The translations under genes and the position numbers were made by a program. From Halogeometricum sp. S3BR5-2 (lineage in GTDB: Archaea > Halobacteriota > Halobacteria > Halobacteriales > Haloferacaceae), in contig NZ_JAMQOQ010000003.1 of assembly GCF_031624635.1 (NCBI RefSeq), positions 553,909-617,908 of the forward strand: a stretch of 64,000 nucleotides of DNA, read 5' to 3'. This document shows positions 1-7,745 of the stretch, in pieces (positions within the stretch are counted from its first letter, which is position 1; each line of letters starts with the position of its first letter). The notes under the pieces are model-generated. The model was not told the DNA's origin. It made no database searches and worked only from the letters and a program-made list of their open reading frames with translations.

Positions 1-142
1 TCAATGGGTCATCTGGTCCTCTGAGAAGGACCCGTGCTGGAACACGGATCCAAACCGGTCTCGTCTACCGCATGCTACAGAACACACTACCTGCGCAAAA
101 AGCTCTCGTCGCACAACCACCCCGTTTCACGGAGGCCGAGAA
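1..142 (+). promoter_or_regulatory. Structured leader of coiled-coil unit, copy A
   Basis: This stretch is conserved at 34905-35041 ahead of the paralogous gene. It contains two inverted repeats, one around GGTCCT/AAGGACC (about 15-32) and one around CCGTG/CACGG (about 31-46), followed by a conserved CGCATGCTACAGAACAC block. In copy B the first stem keeps pairing through a G-T wobble, which suits an RNA structure, but two copies are too few to prove covariation. A GGAGG motif lies 7-8 bases before the ATG at 143. Homology may run past the left edge of the window. Confidence 0.5.
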
Positions 143-784
143 ATGAGTGAGCCCTCCCTCGAGGCACTCCACGAACGCCTCAAGGAACTCGAAGAACGCG
201 TCTCGACCCTCGAAGCAGAAAACGAAGCACTCAGACAGACGGTCCAGTCCCAACAAGAAGAACTCACCGAGTACCAAGAGACGCTCGACACCCACACCCA
301 ACAACAAGACGCCGCGGCCGACCACAGAAAACACCTCCAGCAACGACTGCACGCACTCGAAAGCGAAGAGCCAGAAGACACCGACACGAAAGCCACCCAG
401 ACCGAATCCCGCTCGCCCCTCCAACAGCTCGTCGGTCTCCCCGCCAAACTCACTGAGAAACTCACTGCCAACCAAGAGCGTGCACGCTTTATTGCCCAGG
501 ACATCACCGAGTACGCGACCAAGGTCCCGGCTGGCTTCGCCATCGACTCGTCCCGCATCCGGCGCATCCTCAACGCCAAAGAGGGGCGCACGCCACACAC
601 CCAGACGGTCACCCGCGTCATGGAGTTTCTCGACCGCCTCGGCAAAGACGACGTCCGAGTAATCAAACGCCGCGGGACGAAACGCGTCGTCTTCACCGAG
701 GGGGCGGTCTCGGAACTCGTTGAGACGGATCCCGCCAACTCCTCAACGCGTGGAATCACGGACGTTGTGATAGGGTGGACATAG
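143..784 (+). CDS. Coiled-coil protein with C-terminal winged-helix-like domain, copy A
   Basis: The 213-residue protein has no function I can name. Residues ~5-75 are a charged, heptad-like coiled coil (LEALHERLKELEERVSTLE). Residues ~95-200 are basic and resemble a winged-helix DNA-binding fold: helix pairs ARFIAQDI and SSRIRRILNAKEG, then MEFLDRLGKDDVRVIKRRG with a strand ending RVVFTEGAV. A full paralogue lies at 35042-35671 and decayed pieces at 31055-31158 and 63561-63818. A good Shine-Dalgarno (GGAGG) supports the ATG at 143. The gene is carried with its leader and tail as one repeated unit. A DNA-binding, multimeric role is inference. Confidence 0.8.
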   Translation: MSEPSLEALHERLKELEERVSTLEAENEALRQTVQSQQEELTEYQETLDTHTQQQDAAADHRKHLQQRLHALESEEPEDTDTKATQTESRSPLQQLVGLPAKLTEKLTANQERARFIAQDITEYATKVPAGFAIDSSRIRRILNAKEGRTPHTQTVTRVMEFLDRLGKDDVRVIKRRGTKRVVFTEGAVSELVETDPANSSTRGITDVVIGWT

Positions 785-970
785 GGCCGGTGTGATAGAG
801 CGCCTCCGAACGCGGTGAACAACAGCGGACACGGTGCTGTCCGCACCCTCCCTAGCAGCAGCACTCGGAGAAACCCCATTCGTACAGAGAGAAACGAGGG
901 TAAGAGACACGAGTTTCGACCGTCGGCTGCGTCAACGCTAATCACAACAGGTGTGATTGAGGACTCGGGG
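785..970 (+). repeat. Conserved tail of the coiled-coil unit, copy A
   Basis: The sequence after the stop codon is conserved downstream of the second copy (35672-35860), and its last ~70 bases also stand alone at 30160-30232. It ends with a perfect palindrome, AATCACA (940-946), five bases, TGTGATT (952-958). No coding sequence is recognised in it. Confidence 0.6.
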
Positions 971-1094
971 CCACCCTCACCGAACAACGGCTGGTATTCT
1001 GTGTGCACGGCTTCCCGCCCCGGCGAGGATGCCTATCGGGCGGCGTGGCGTCATCGCTACTCAAAGGGGGAAGTATTCACCTGAGTGGTCTGCG

Positions 1095-1256
1095 ACGGAG
1101 ACACCCGATAGCTCCGTTTCCTCGACACGCACGTTACTTCGTCGCCCTCGTCGGAGGAGTATGCAGTCACGATGGTCACCGCCTCGACAGAGTGGCGGTG
1201 GATGAACGCCCGAGAAGTTGCAGGAGCGAGGAGGTGACCGCCGTTCCGAAATTTGA
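1095..1256 (-). pseudogene. Remnant of the 109-residue haloarchaeal family
   Basis: The minus strand encodes VTIVTA, EEGDEVT-like and EETELSGV-like pieces matching the intact protein at 47387-47716 (EAVTIVTADPYEEGDEVTLR, EETELTGVYVV). The reading frame is broken and the N-terminal part is missing. Similar remnants lie at 28001-28200 and 38385-38640. The function of the family is unknown. Confidence 0.6.
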
Positions 1257-1296
1257 AACATCGACGACACGCAGAAGCGAGCACGCTCTGAGAGCA

Positions 1297-1998
1297 TCAT
1301 CGCTCTTCGTCGTCGGTCGAAAACCCGATCTCGCTGTGTGTCCCGTCGCAGAACGGCTTGTCTGCGGACCCACCACACCGACAGAGCGCGGCATCGTCGT
1401 AGTGGTGGTGCTCATCACCGCCGTGGAGATCAAACATCCCGTCGAACCGAAGCGGTCCGTTCTCGGTGAGCGTAACGGTGACCGTCCGGGGAGTCTCTGA
1501 GTCTCGATCGTCTGAGTAGCTGTCGGACTCGGCTGGCTCCCCCGCCTCGGTAGTGGGAACGTCCTCCGGCGCGACTCCGTCGACGTCGAAGACTCTCGCA
1601 TGACTGTTATCGCACAGGGGTTTGTTCTCGGAGTGGCCACAGCGGCAGAGCGCGATACGCGTATCTTCCAGTAGCGTTTCGCCGGCCGGCGTTTCCAGCG
1701 TCACGTCGCCGTGTAGATACAGCGGTCCGTTAGCGACGGGAGTCACGGTGTTCCGTGACGGCGGGCGTTCGTCGGCGGCTCCGTCGCGTCGCTCGTAGTG
1801 GAGCGCGCCGGTCGGACACCGCTCGATGACCTCGGCGACCTCGTCGGGATTCGCACCGTCCAGGTCGATCCACGGTCGGTCGGTCGGATCGAAGACCCCC
1901 GGCAGCCCGTCGACGCACGCTCGAACGTGGATGCAACGGTTGGAGTCGTACGTGACGTCGATGTCTGTGCCGTGGTACCGATTCACGTCTTCCTTCAT
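1297..1998 (-). CDS. Ferredoxin-like and double CDGSH iron-sulfur protein, copy 1
   Basis: The protein has 233 residues. Residues ~10-65 match the divergent mono-cluster 4Fe-4S ferredoxin family (CIHVRAC, then ERCPTGAL). Two CDGSH-type motifs follow, CRCGHSENKPLCDNSH near residue 133 and CRCGGSADKPFCDGTH near residue 215; each should hold a 2Fe-2S cluster through three Cys and one His. A small cytoplasmic electron carrier or redox sensor is the likely role. The start at MKEDVNRYHG is chosen because the second copy (44279-44980) shares it and the longer frame upstream is transposon-derived. The N-terminal half is nearly identical to copy 2, while the C-terminal half has diverged. Confidence 0.85.
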   Translation of the reverse strand: MKEDVNRYHGTDIDVTYDSNRCIHVRACVDGLPGVFDPTDRPWIDLDGANPDEVAEVIERCPTGALHYERRDGAADERPPSRNTVTPVANGPLYLHGDVTLETPAGETLLEDTRIALCRCGHSENKPLCDNSHARVFDVDGVAPEDVPTTEAGEPAESDSYSDDRDSETPRTVTVTLTENGPLRFDGMFDLHGGDEHHHYDDAALCRCGGSADKPFCDGTHSEIGFSTDDEER

Positions 1999-2069
1999 AG
2001 TCGTCCTATCGGTGTCGCTCCGCTTAGCGATTATGCCGCCTCCGCAATCGGGCACGGGTGGATAGTCCA

Positions 2070-2409
2070 CCCGAAACACGCGCCGAGCGAAGCTACTCCA
2101 TCCGACAGTCGTGTACCGATAGATCGCTCTGGAAGTCCAGCCACTATACACAAGACACGCATTGACTTCCTCAGAATTGCAAAGCGATTCTGATGTGCGA
2201 ACGAGAGCGAAGCTCTCGGTAACGCCTGTGGAGACTGCGCTCCCTACAGGGACCACTTCGGTTCCTGCAAAGCACGTCCTGGAAACAGGAAGCCCTATAC
2301 CAAAAGTCAAAGACGTCTGGTTAGCAGTCAGAACTCGAAGAGTTCTGACGACACCCTCAAGCGCGAGCCGAAAGACAAGCGGTAGGGTGGAGTAGTTCAC
2401 CTTGCTCAA
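2070..2409 (+). pseudogene. 3' remnant of an IS200/IS605-type TnpB
   Basis: Only the distal end of the element remains. The frame 2162-2395 ends with VETALP, VPAKHVLETGSP and a basic tail, which resembles the C-terminus of haloarchaeal IS1341/TnpB proteins; the catalytic RuvC part is absent. Perfect hairpins lie at 2202-2218 (CGAGAGC/GCTCTCG, GAA loop) and 2327-2349 (GTCAGAACTC/GAGTTCTGAC, GAA loop). The sequence GGTAGGGTGGAGTAGTTCAC near 2381-2400 resembles the right end of such elements. The remnant abuts the 5' side of the CDGSH gene. Confidence 0.55.
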
Positions 2410-2439
2410 AGTCGGGGGCTACCCAACAGGGGAACATAA

Positions 2440-2832
2440 ATGACACCGAAGGACGTAGCCAAGGATATGAGCAACGGTACCGCGAATGGTGTCACGTCGG
2501 CCAACGCCCACGCCATCGCAGCGGAGGCGTTCGTCGATCAAGCGCGGTCCCAACATGGCGATGAAATCGCCGAGCTGTACATCTTCGGTTCGACAGTCCG
2601 GGGCGAAACTCGTGGGCTTGCAAGCGACGTTGATGTCCTTATCGTTCTCACCGAAGACGCTAATCAGGACGCCGCTGCTGATTCTCTTCGTGATATCGCC
2701 TATGACGTGATGCTTGAATGCGGACCTGTCGTCGAACTCCACATTCTTTCAGAGGCTGCATTTGAACGCCACCAACATGAGGGCAACCCGTTCATCAGAA
2801 ACGTTGTCACCGAAGGGCGTTCGTATGCCTGA
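2440..2832 (+). CDS. Minimal nucleotidyltransferase (MNT, MntA-like antitoxin)
   Basis: The protein has 130 residues. It carries the nucleotidyltransferase signature FGSTVRGETRGLASDVDVLI near residues 48-67, i.e. the GS motif and the DxD metal pair. The length fits stand-alone MNT proteins, which in MntA-HepT pairs neutralise a HEPN RNase by AMP transfer. The next gene overlaps by 8 bases and starts as a HEPN protein but is cut after ~46 residues, so the partner is lost. The Met at 2440 is taken; MSNGTANG at 2467 is an alternative start. Confidence 0.8.
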   Translation: MTPKDVAKDMSNGTANGVTSANAHAIAAEAFVDQARSQHGDEIAELYIFGSTVRGETRGLASDVDVLIVLTEDANQDAAADSLRDIAYDVMLECGPVVELHILSEAAFERHQHEGNPFIRNVVTEGRSYA

Positions 2833-2965
2833 AGGTGAAGGGCCCGGAGAAGCCGTGGTCAAAGACCAACTTCGACAGGCCCGCCAAGCGCTAGCAGACG
2901 CCAAGGGTGCGCAGGACGCACACCTCTCTGATGTGGTTATCATCAATCGGCTGTACTACGCCTAG
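2825..2965 (+). pseudogene. Truncated HEPN-domain (HepT-like) toxin
   Basis: Forty-six residues remain: a helical start (QLRQARQALADAKGA) and the typical NRLYYA segment of HEPN proteins. The frame then hits TAG where the sequence switches to an unrelated aldo/keto reductase fragment in the other orientation. The conserved RxxxxH catalytic region, normally near the C-terminus of a ~130-residue protein, is missing. The 8-base overlap with the MNT gene marks the original operon. Confidence 0.65.
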
Positions 2966-2972
2966 CACGACC

Positions 2973-3494
2973 TCAGCGGCCGTCGAACCTGCCTTCTCGG
3001 CCACCGACTCTACGACCGGGGTCCGTCAGGAGTCCCGGCGCGGAAAGCGGCGAGTGCGCTATCACGCGGATGCCCTGCTCGTGACACCACTTGACGAGGT
3101 CGGTGCGGGGACGGTACGGGTGGCGCTCGACCTGGACCAGCGCGGGCGGGACGCGTACCCCCTCGACCAGTTGAGTCAGTTGCGCGAGCGTCACGTTACA
3201 CACCCCCAGGGTCCGGGCGAGCCCGTCCTCGTGGAGCGCTTCCATCCGGCGCCACGTCTCGACCAGCGAGTGGTCGGCGCCGGCCGGCTCGCCCGACTCG
3301 TTGGTAGGGAACGTCAGTCGCTCCTGCTCAGCGACCGGGAGTCGAGAGAGGCCGCGGAGCGCACCTCGATGAGCCAACGCCCCGGGCCAGTGGAGCGCGT
3401 AGCAGTCGAACGCGTCGACATCGAGTTCCGCCAGCGAACCCTCGCAGGCCTCTCGAAGGTCGCCGGGGCCGTGGTTAGCTTCGGAGAGCATCAA
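2973..3494 (-). pseudogene. Aldo/keto reductase fragment
   Basis: The middle of an aldo/keto reductase is visible: YALHWPGA, ETWRRMEALHEDGLARTLGVCN, VERHPYRPRTDLVKWCHEQG and IRVIAHSPL. The family is normally ~270-330 residues. Here both the N-terminal catalytic Asp/Tyr part and the C-terminal cofactor-binding end are gone. One end meets the HEPN break near 2966, the other the ABC permease near 3480. A non-functional relic is most likely. Confidence 0.7.
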
Positions 3495-4617
3495 CTGGAC
3501 GATCGTTCGCCGCTTTCCATGCCGGATAGAGTCCGCTTAGAACGCTCGCGACGACCGCGAATGCAAACCCGAAGAGGAGGTACTGGGAACTGCTCCAGTT
3601 GAGCACAGCCATCGCATTACCCGTGAGCAACTGGAACATGACTAGTCCCACAACCAGCGACCCGATCGTTCCGATGAGACCACCGACTACACCCATGAGC
3701 GCTGCCTCGGTAAGGATCATTCGGAGTACCTCACCACGGCGAATCCCGACCGCTCTGAGAACGCCGATCTCGCCGCGGCGTTCGACCGTACTCATGAGCA
3801 TCACGTTCAGGATGGCGACACTAGCGACAACCAGAGAGATGCCACCGATCCCAAGCAACGCGTAGTTGAGCGTATTCAGGAACGTGGTGAGGCTATCTAA
3901 GCTCCCGAAGGTGTTGACGCTCAACACCTCTTCTTCTTCAGTGTTGAAATACTCGTCAACTCTACTGGCGATGTCGTTAGCCACCTCACTACTGCCTGCG
4001 GTGATCGTCACCGTGTCGTAGTACTCCTGATCAGAAAGAGCCGACATCGGCAGAACGAGGGACCCGCCTCCACCACCGAACCCACCGGATGATTCGATGA
4101 ACCCTTGAACTCGGTAGATCTGACCGCCGTATTCGACGGGGTCTCCGATTTCGAGTCCGAGTGTCTCAGCAGTACTGTTGCTGATGAGTGCCCCGGACAC
4201 CAATCGATCCGGGGCTTCGCCCGTTGTGAGATTGTACAACGCGTCTGCGCGTGTCACCCCCGTGACGCTCACTCTCGCTTCCTCCCCGTTTCTCGCCGAG
4301 AGCGTCGTGGAGTTTGTCTTCTGAGGAACTACTGCCGCGTCGCGGACGATATTCTGGAGTGTTTCGACTTGGCTTCGGGTTACGCCCTCGATGTCGCTGT
4401 CCTCTCCAGCGCCGACTGTCACGTCCCCCCCGATAGAACCGAGGTTCGACGTTGCTTGTTGTTGGAGCGCGGCACCCGCCATTCCGAGCGAGGCGATCGA
4501 GATAACGCCGATGATAATTCCGAGCGCGGCTAGCGCTGTCCGCGTCTTGTTTCGACCAAGATTGCGCCACGCCATCAGCGCACTCGGATACCGCCACAGC
4601 CAATCTGCGACGCTCAC
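3475..4617 (-). CDS. MacB/FtsX-type ABC transporter permease
   Basis: The 380-residue membrane protein has a first membrane helix at ~24-48 (TALAALGIIIGVISIASLG), a large extracytoplasmic MacB-like core at ~50-235, and three C-terminal helices at ~250-372 in FtsX arrangement. VERRGEIGVLRAVGI and SGLYPAWKAA are family hallmarks. The start overlaps the stop of the ATPase by ATGA, so the two are translationally coupled. With the ATPase and the secreted CARDB-type protein upstream it likely forms a mechanotransmission exporter; the substrate is unknown. The C-terminus is complete. Confidence 0.9.
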   Translation of the reverse strand: MSVADWLWRYPSALMAWRNLGRNKTRTALAALGIIIGVISIASLGMAGAALQQQATSNLGSIGGDVTVGAGEDSDIEGVTRSQVETLQNIVRDAAVVPQKTNSTTLSARNGEEARVSVTGVTRADALYNLTTGEAPDRLVSGALISNSTAETLGLEIGDPVEYGGQIYRVQGFIESSGGFGGGGGSLVLPMSALSDQEYYDTVTITAGSSEVANDIASRVDEYFNTEEEEVLSVNTFGSLDSLTTFLNTLNYALLGIGGISLVVASVAILNVMLMSTVERRGEIGVLRAVGIRRGEVLRMILTEAALMGVVGGLIGTIGSLVVGLVMFQLLTGNAMAVLNWSSSQYLLFGFAFAVVASVLSGLYPAWKAANDRPVDALRS

Positions 4618-5291
4618 GATTCAGTCACCTCCTGAATCACCCCGTCGACGATACGGACGGTGCTGTCGGTGTACTCAAGCATCTGATCGTCGTGTGTCAC
4701 CGAAACGATGGCGACGTTTTCGTCTTCTTTCAACCGCGTGAGCTCTTCGAGGATCGTCTGTCCGGTGTCTTGGTCGAGATTCCCCGTCGGCTCGTCCGCC
4801 AGCAGGATATCCGGCTGGTTGATCAGCGACCGTGCGACTGCGACGCGCTGTTGTTGACCGCCCGAGAGTTGATCGGGCGTGTGATCGAGTCGCTCACCCA
4901 GACCAACTCGACGGAGCAGTTCAATCGCACGATCGCGACGGTCGACCGACGTGTCCCACATTGACGGCAATTCGACGTTTTCGGTCGCTGTGAGCATCGG
5001 CAGGAGATGGAAATCCTGGAAGACGAATCCGATTCCGGTCCGACGCTCCTCGGTGAGTTCGTCTTCGGTGAACTCCGTCACGTCGCGTCCGTCCAAGCGA
5101 ACGTGGCCTTCGGTGGGCGTGTCGAGCAGTCCGATCATATTGAGCATCGTACTCTTTCCCGAACCCGAAGGACCGATCACGGTGACCATCTCACCGCGGT
5201 CGGCACTGAAGTCGACGCCCTTGAGCGCCTCGATGATCTCCGTTCCGCTCTGATAGCGTTTGACGACATCTTCGAGTTCGATGACGCTCAT
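4614..5291 (-). CDS. ABC transporter ATPase (MacB/LolD type)
   Basis: The 225-residue ATPase has Walker A GPSGSGKST (~40-48), signature LSGGQQQRVA, Walker B ILLADEPTGNLD and a switch His in SVTHD. The start at 5291 (MSVIELEDV) is preferred over 5306 because it gives an ATGA overlap with the stop of the upstream secreted-protein gene. That makes a three-gene operon (5288-6754, this gene, permease) with overlapping ends throughout. It powers the FtsX-type permease from the cytoplasmic face. Confidence 0.93.
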   Translation of the reverse strand: MSVIELEDVVKRYQSGTEIIEALKGVDFSADRGEMVTVIGPSGSGKSTMLNMIGLLDTPTEGHVRLDGRDVTEFTEDELTEERRTGIGFVFQDFHLLPMLTATENVELPSMWDTSVDRRDRAIELLRRVGLGERLDHTPDQLSGGQQQRVAVARSLINQPDILLADEPTGNLDQDTGQTILEELTRLKEDENVAIVSVTHDDQMLEYTDSTVRIVDGVIQEVTES

Positions 5292-6754
5292 GACTGTCGA
5301 CGCCACCAGTAGAGACCGACTGCGCCAATCACCGCGACGACGAGCACGATGCCGATACCCATCAGCGGAATTCCAGCTTCGTCGTTACCACCGGCACCAC
5401 TGCTGGCAGCGGCCTCGCCGTTTTGAGAGGCGGCAGCGCTATCGGAGATGTCCATCTGGACCGTCCGGACGAACTGCTCGCCGCCCGCCGAGTAGCGGAT
5501 TTCGACGGGAATGCTGTCGACCGACTGATTGGCATCGGCGGTGAGCTCGAACGTGGCGAACTCACTCGACTCAACGCTCCCGACGAAGTACTCTCCGTTC
5601 GGCGAGGTCGGCGAGATTCTGTCCGAATTAGCGACACTGACGAGCACGGAGCTGGCGTCGCTGCTTCCGAGATTTGCGGCGTCGCCGCTTAGGGTGACGG
5701 TCGAACCAGTCCAAATCGCTTCGATACCCGTCAGGTCGATGTTCGACCGTTCGCGGGGATTGTAGTCGAGCGTCGTATTCGACGTGTACTCCTCACCGGC
5801 AGCAGTGTACGCTGCCACAAGCGTGAGCTCGCCTGCCGGAATGTCAGTGCTGTTGAGTCTGAACTGCTGAGTCGTTTCGGCGGGGACGTCCGACACCAAC
5901 GCGCGCTGTCCCACCTCGCCGTCGACGATCGCGCGAAGTTGGACGTCAGTGAGATCGACGTTGCCGTACTCCGTGAGTTCGGTTCGGATGACGGACGAAC
6001 CGTTGACTTCCGCGACCGTCGCTGTCAGGTCCGCGTCGACCTCCGCCTCTTCGACATCGACCATCCTCTCGAACGTCGCCGTCCGAGTCGCCCCGTCGGC
6101 GGTTCGATACTGGACGGTCGCGGTGAGCATTCGTTCACCGGCAGCGGGGAACGTCACGTTGTAATCGTACGTTGCCTGCGCACCCGCCGCAAGCGAGGCG
6201 TTCACGCGCTCGGAGTCTTCGACGTCGGCGGCGCCGCCGACATCGAGTCTGACGTTCGAGATGGCGCTGGAGTCACCGTTCGCAACGGTGACCTGGATAG
6301 AATCTTCGTCACCAGCGACGGGGTCGAGATTCGCGAACGAAACACTGGTCTCGTCCGGTTGCCCGACATCCACGTACACCGGATAGCTCACCCGAGTGTA
6401 GCCCTCCGAATCTTGAACGACCGCGTTAACCGTGAGACGCTTCCGACCCGTCTCGTCGAGAGTGACGCTCACAGGCACGCTCAGGTCGCCGCCCGTAGAG
6501 AGCGACCCGAGGTCTTCCGCGCGTGCGTACTCGGCCCCACTAGGGTCGCGGACGTAAATATCCGTTACGTCGGCAGAGCCGTTGCCGACGTTGCTGAGAT
6601 TGACGGTGACGGTGAACGGTTCGTTCGGAACAGGTTCGTCGGTGGACGGTTCCGCTTGGATTGCGATCTCGGCGGCGCTGGCCGTAAGAGCGACACTGCC
6701 GATCGCTGAGGTCAGCATCAAGAGAGCGAGCGCCGTTGTGACCACCTTTCTCAT
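5288..6754 (-). CDS. Secreted membrane-anchored CARDB-type protein
   Basis: The protein has 488 residues. It starts with a signal peptide (RKVVTTALALLMLTSAIGSV, cleavage near ASA-AE), continues with about four beta-sandwich repeats of the CARDB/COG1361 type at ~30-430 and ends with a Gly/Ala-rich linker, one membrane helix (GIPLMGIGIVLVVAVIGAVG) and WWRRQS. It should sit outside the membrane, anchored by its C-terminus. It is first in the operon with the MacB-like ATPase and permease, so a substrate-binding or adaptor role is plausible by inference. A similar design occurs at 10911-12500 beside an RND exporter. Confidence 0.8.
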   Translation of the reverse strand: MRKVVTTALALLMLTSAIGSVALTASAAEIAIQAEPSTDEPVPNEPFTVTVNLSNVGNGSADVTDIYVRDPSGAEYARAEDLGSLSTGGDLSVPVSVTLDETGRKRLTVNAVVQDSEGYTRVSYPVYVDVGQPDETSVSFANLDPVAGDEDSIQVTVANGDSSAISNVRLDVGGAADVEDSERVNASLAAGAQATYDYNVTFPAAGERMLTATVQYRTADGATRTATFERMVDVEEAEVDADLTATVAEVNGSSVIRTELTEYGNVDLTDVQLRAIVDGEVGQRALVSDVPAETTQQFRLNSTDIPAGELTLVAAYTAAGEEYTSNTTLDYNPRERSNIDLTGIEAIWTGSTVTLSGDAANLGSSDASSVLVSVANSDRISPTSPNGEYFVGSVESSEFATFELTADANQSVDSIPVEIRYSAGGEQFVRTVQMDISDSAAASQNGEAAASSGAGGNDEAGIPLMGIGIVLVVAVIGAVGLYWWRRQS

Positions 6755-6880
6755 CGGAGGTTCCTTTCAGGCTCCGTCTCTTCGCTGACCGGTGGCTGAA
6801 TACCTGTCCGCTCGTGCAATACACCGAATCGGTTACGTTGGGACTGCTGTCTTACCACTGGAAGAAAGACACCGAGAGCG

Positions 6881-6917
6881 GGATTAAAAACGGATATCGA
6901 TTTTCCAGACCAGAAAA
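6881..6917 (-). promoter_or_regulatory. Promoter and palindromic operator of the CARDB/ABC operon
   Basis: A TATA-like box (TTTTTAATC on the minus strand, about 6881-6890) lies upstream of the operon. Ten bases further upstream is the palindromic element TTTTC-N7-GAAAA with a leading A (6900-6917). The same element and spacing recur at 7001-7018 and 10581-10598. Confidence 0.5.
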
Positions 6918-7000
6918 CCGGACAGTTGCACCGAGATGTGGTCTCGCTGCGCTATTGCTGTCTCCACCGAACAGTCCGGGGAGCATATAGTAACGCCTGC

Positions 7001-7040
7001 ATTTTCTGAGCCAGAAAATCGACATACTGAATGATATGTA
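7001..7040 (+). promoter_or_regulatory. Palindromic operator and TATA-like box of the HTH gene
   Basis: ATTTTC-N7-GAAAA occupies 7001-7018; its core TTTTCTG-AGC-CAGAAAA is a perfect 7-bp inverted repeat. A TATA-like AATGATATG follows about 12 bases later (7030-7038). That places transcription start close to the GTG at 7060, suggesting a leaderless mRNA. Confidence 0.5.
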
Positions 7041-7059
7041 AGCAGAGAAATGGCTAGCT

Positions 7060-7407
7060 GTGAGTGGGGATAGACTCTCGAGTGAGGTGTACTCCCTTCT
7101 TGACGACGAATACGCTCGAGCGATCCTCACCTCAACAAATACGACAGCGAAGTCCGCAAAAGAACTCAGCGAAGAATGCAACGCGTCGCTCCCAACGATT
7201 TACCGGCGTACCGAACGCCTGATCGATTGCGGACTTCTCGAAGAGCGGACTGAACTTAGAGGCGACGGTCACCACTACAGCGTATACAAAGCGCGACTCA
7301 AACGAATCACGATAGAGTTAGAAGATGACGAACTCAAACTCGGAATCGAAAAACAACAGCCGAAGAACATGGCAGACAGATTCACCGACATATGGGATCA
7401 GATCTAA
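7060..7407 (+). CDS. ArsR-like winged-helix regulator
   Basis: The 115-residue protein has a winged-helix domain at ~5-80. Recognition-helix text reads AKELSEECNASLPTIYRRTERL, followed by a wing LLEERTELRGDGHHYSVYKA. The GTG at 7060 is used because the nearer upstream ATG (7050) runs into a stop. The next gene starts at the stop codon (TAATG), so the two are co-transcribed; such HTH plus small membrane protein pairs are common in haloarchaea. It may bind the palindromes at 6900-6917 and 7001-7018 in the divergent intergenic region, but that is inference. Confidence 0.75.
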   Translation: MSGDRLSSEVYSLLDDEYARAILTSTNTTAKSAKELSEECNASLPTIYRRTERLIDCGLLEERTELRGDGHHYSVYKARLKRITIELEDDELKLGIEKQQPKNMADRFTDIWDQI

Positions 7408-7745
7408 TGGTTCTACTGCAATCTGACCTCCGTTCGCTTCCGCCACGATATATCGTCCTTTTCGTAGCTTTCGGACTCGTCGTAGCGATGGGCCTGTTCA
7501 TCGTCTTTCAAGCCTACCAAGGGTATCGCAGAAACTCCAGCCGGAGAATGATGTTCCTCGCCATCGGTCTCGCGTTCATCACAGTAGTTTCACCCCTCTC
7601 GACGGCTTTCGTCGCATCGTTCGGCTTTCCGTTTGGGTCTAGCTGGGATGTTTATCAGTACTATCTCCCGCTCATGAATGCGGTGCTTCAAATACTCGGC
7701 TTGGCATGCATCATCTACTCGCTCTCTATCCATAGCAACTCGTAA
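7407..7745 (+). CDS. Small three-helix membrane protein (DUF7521-like)
   Basis: The 112-residue protein has three predicted membrane helices: RYIVLFVAFGLVVAMGLFIV, MMFLAIGLAFITVVSPLST, and a last one in NAVLQILGLACIIYSL. The start at 7407 gives a one-base overlap (TAATG) with the HTH gene; an in-frame ATG at 7392 is possible. The pairing with an ArsR-like regulator suggests a sensor or effector of membrane state. No catalytic motif is visible. The DUF name is from memory of similar pairs and is tentative. Confidence 0.7.
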   Translation: MVLLQSDLRSLPPRYIVLFVAFGLVVAMGLFIVFQAYQGYRRNSSRRMMFLAIGLAFITVVSPLSTAFVASFGFPFGSSWDVYQYYLPLMNAVLQILGLACIIYSLSIHSNS

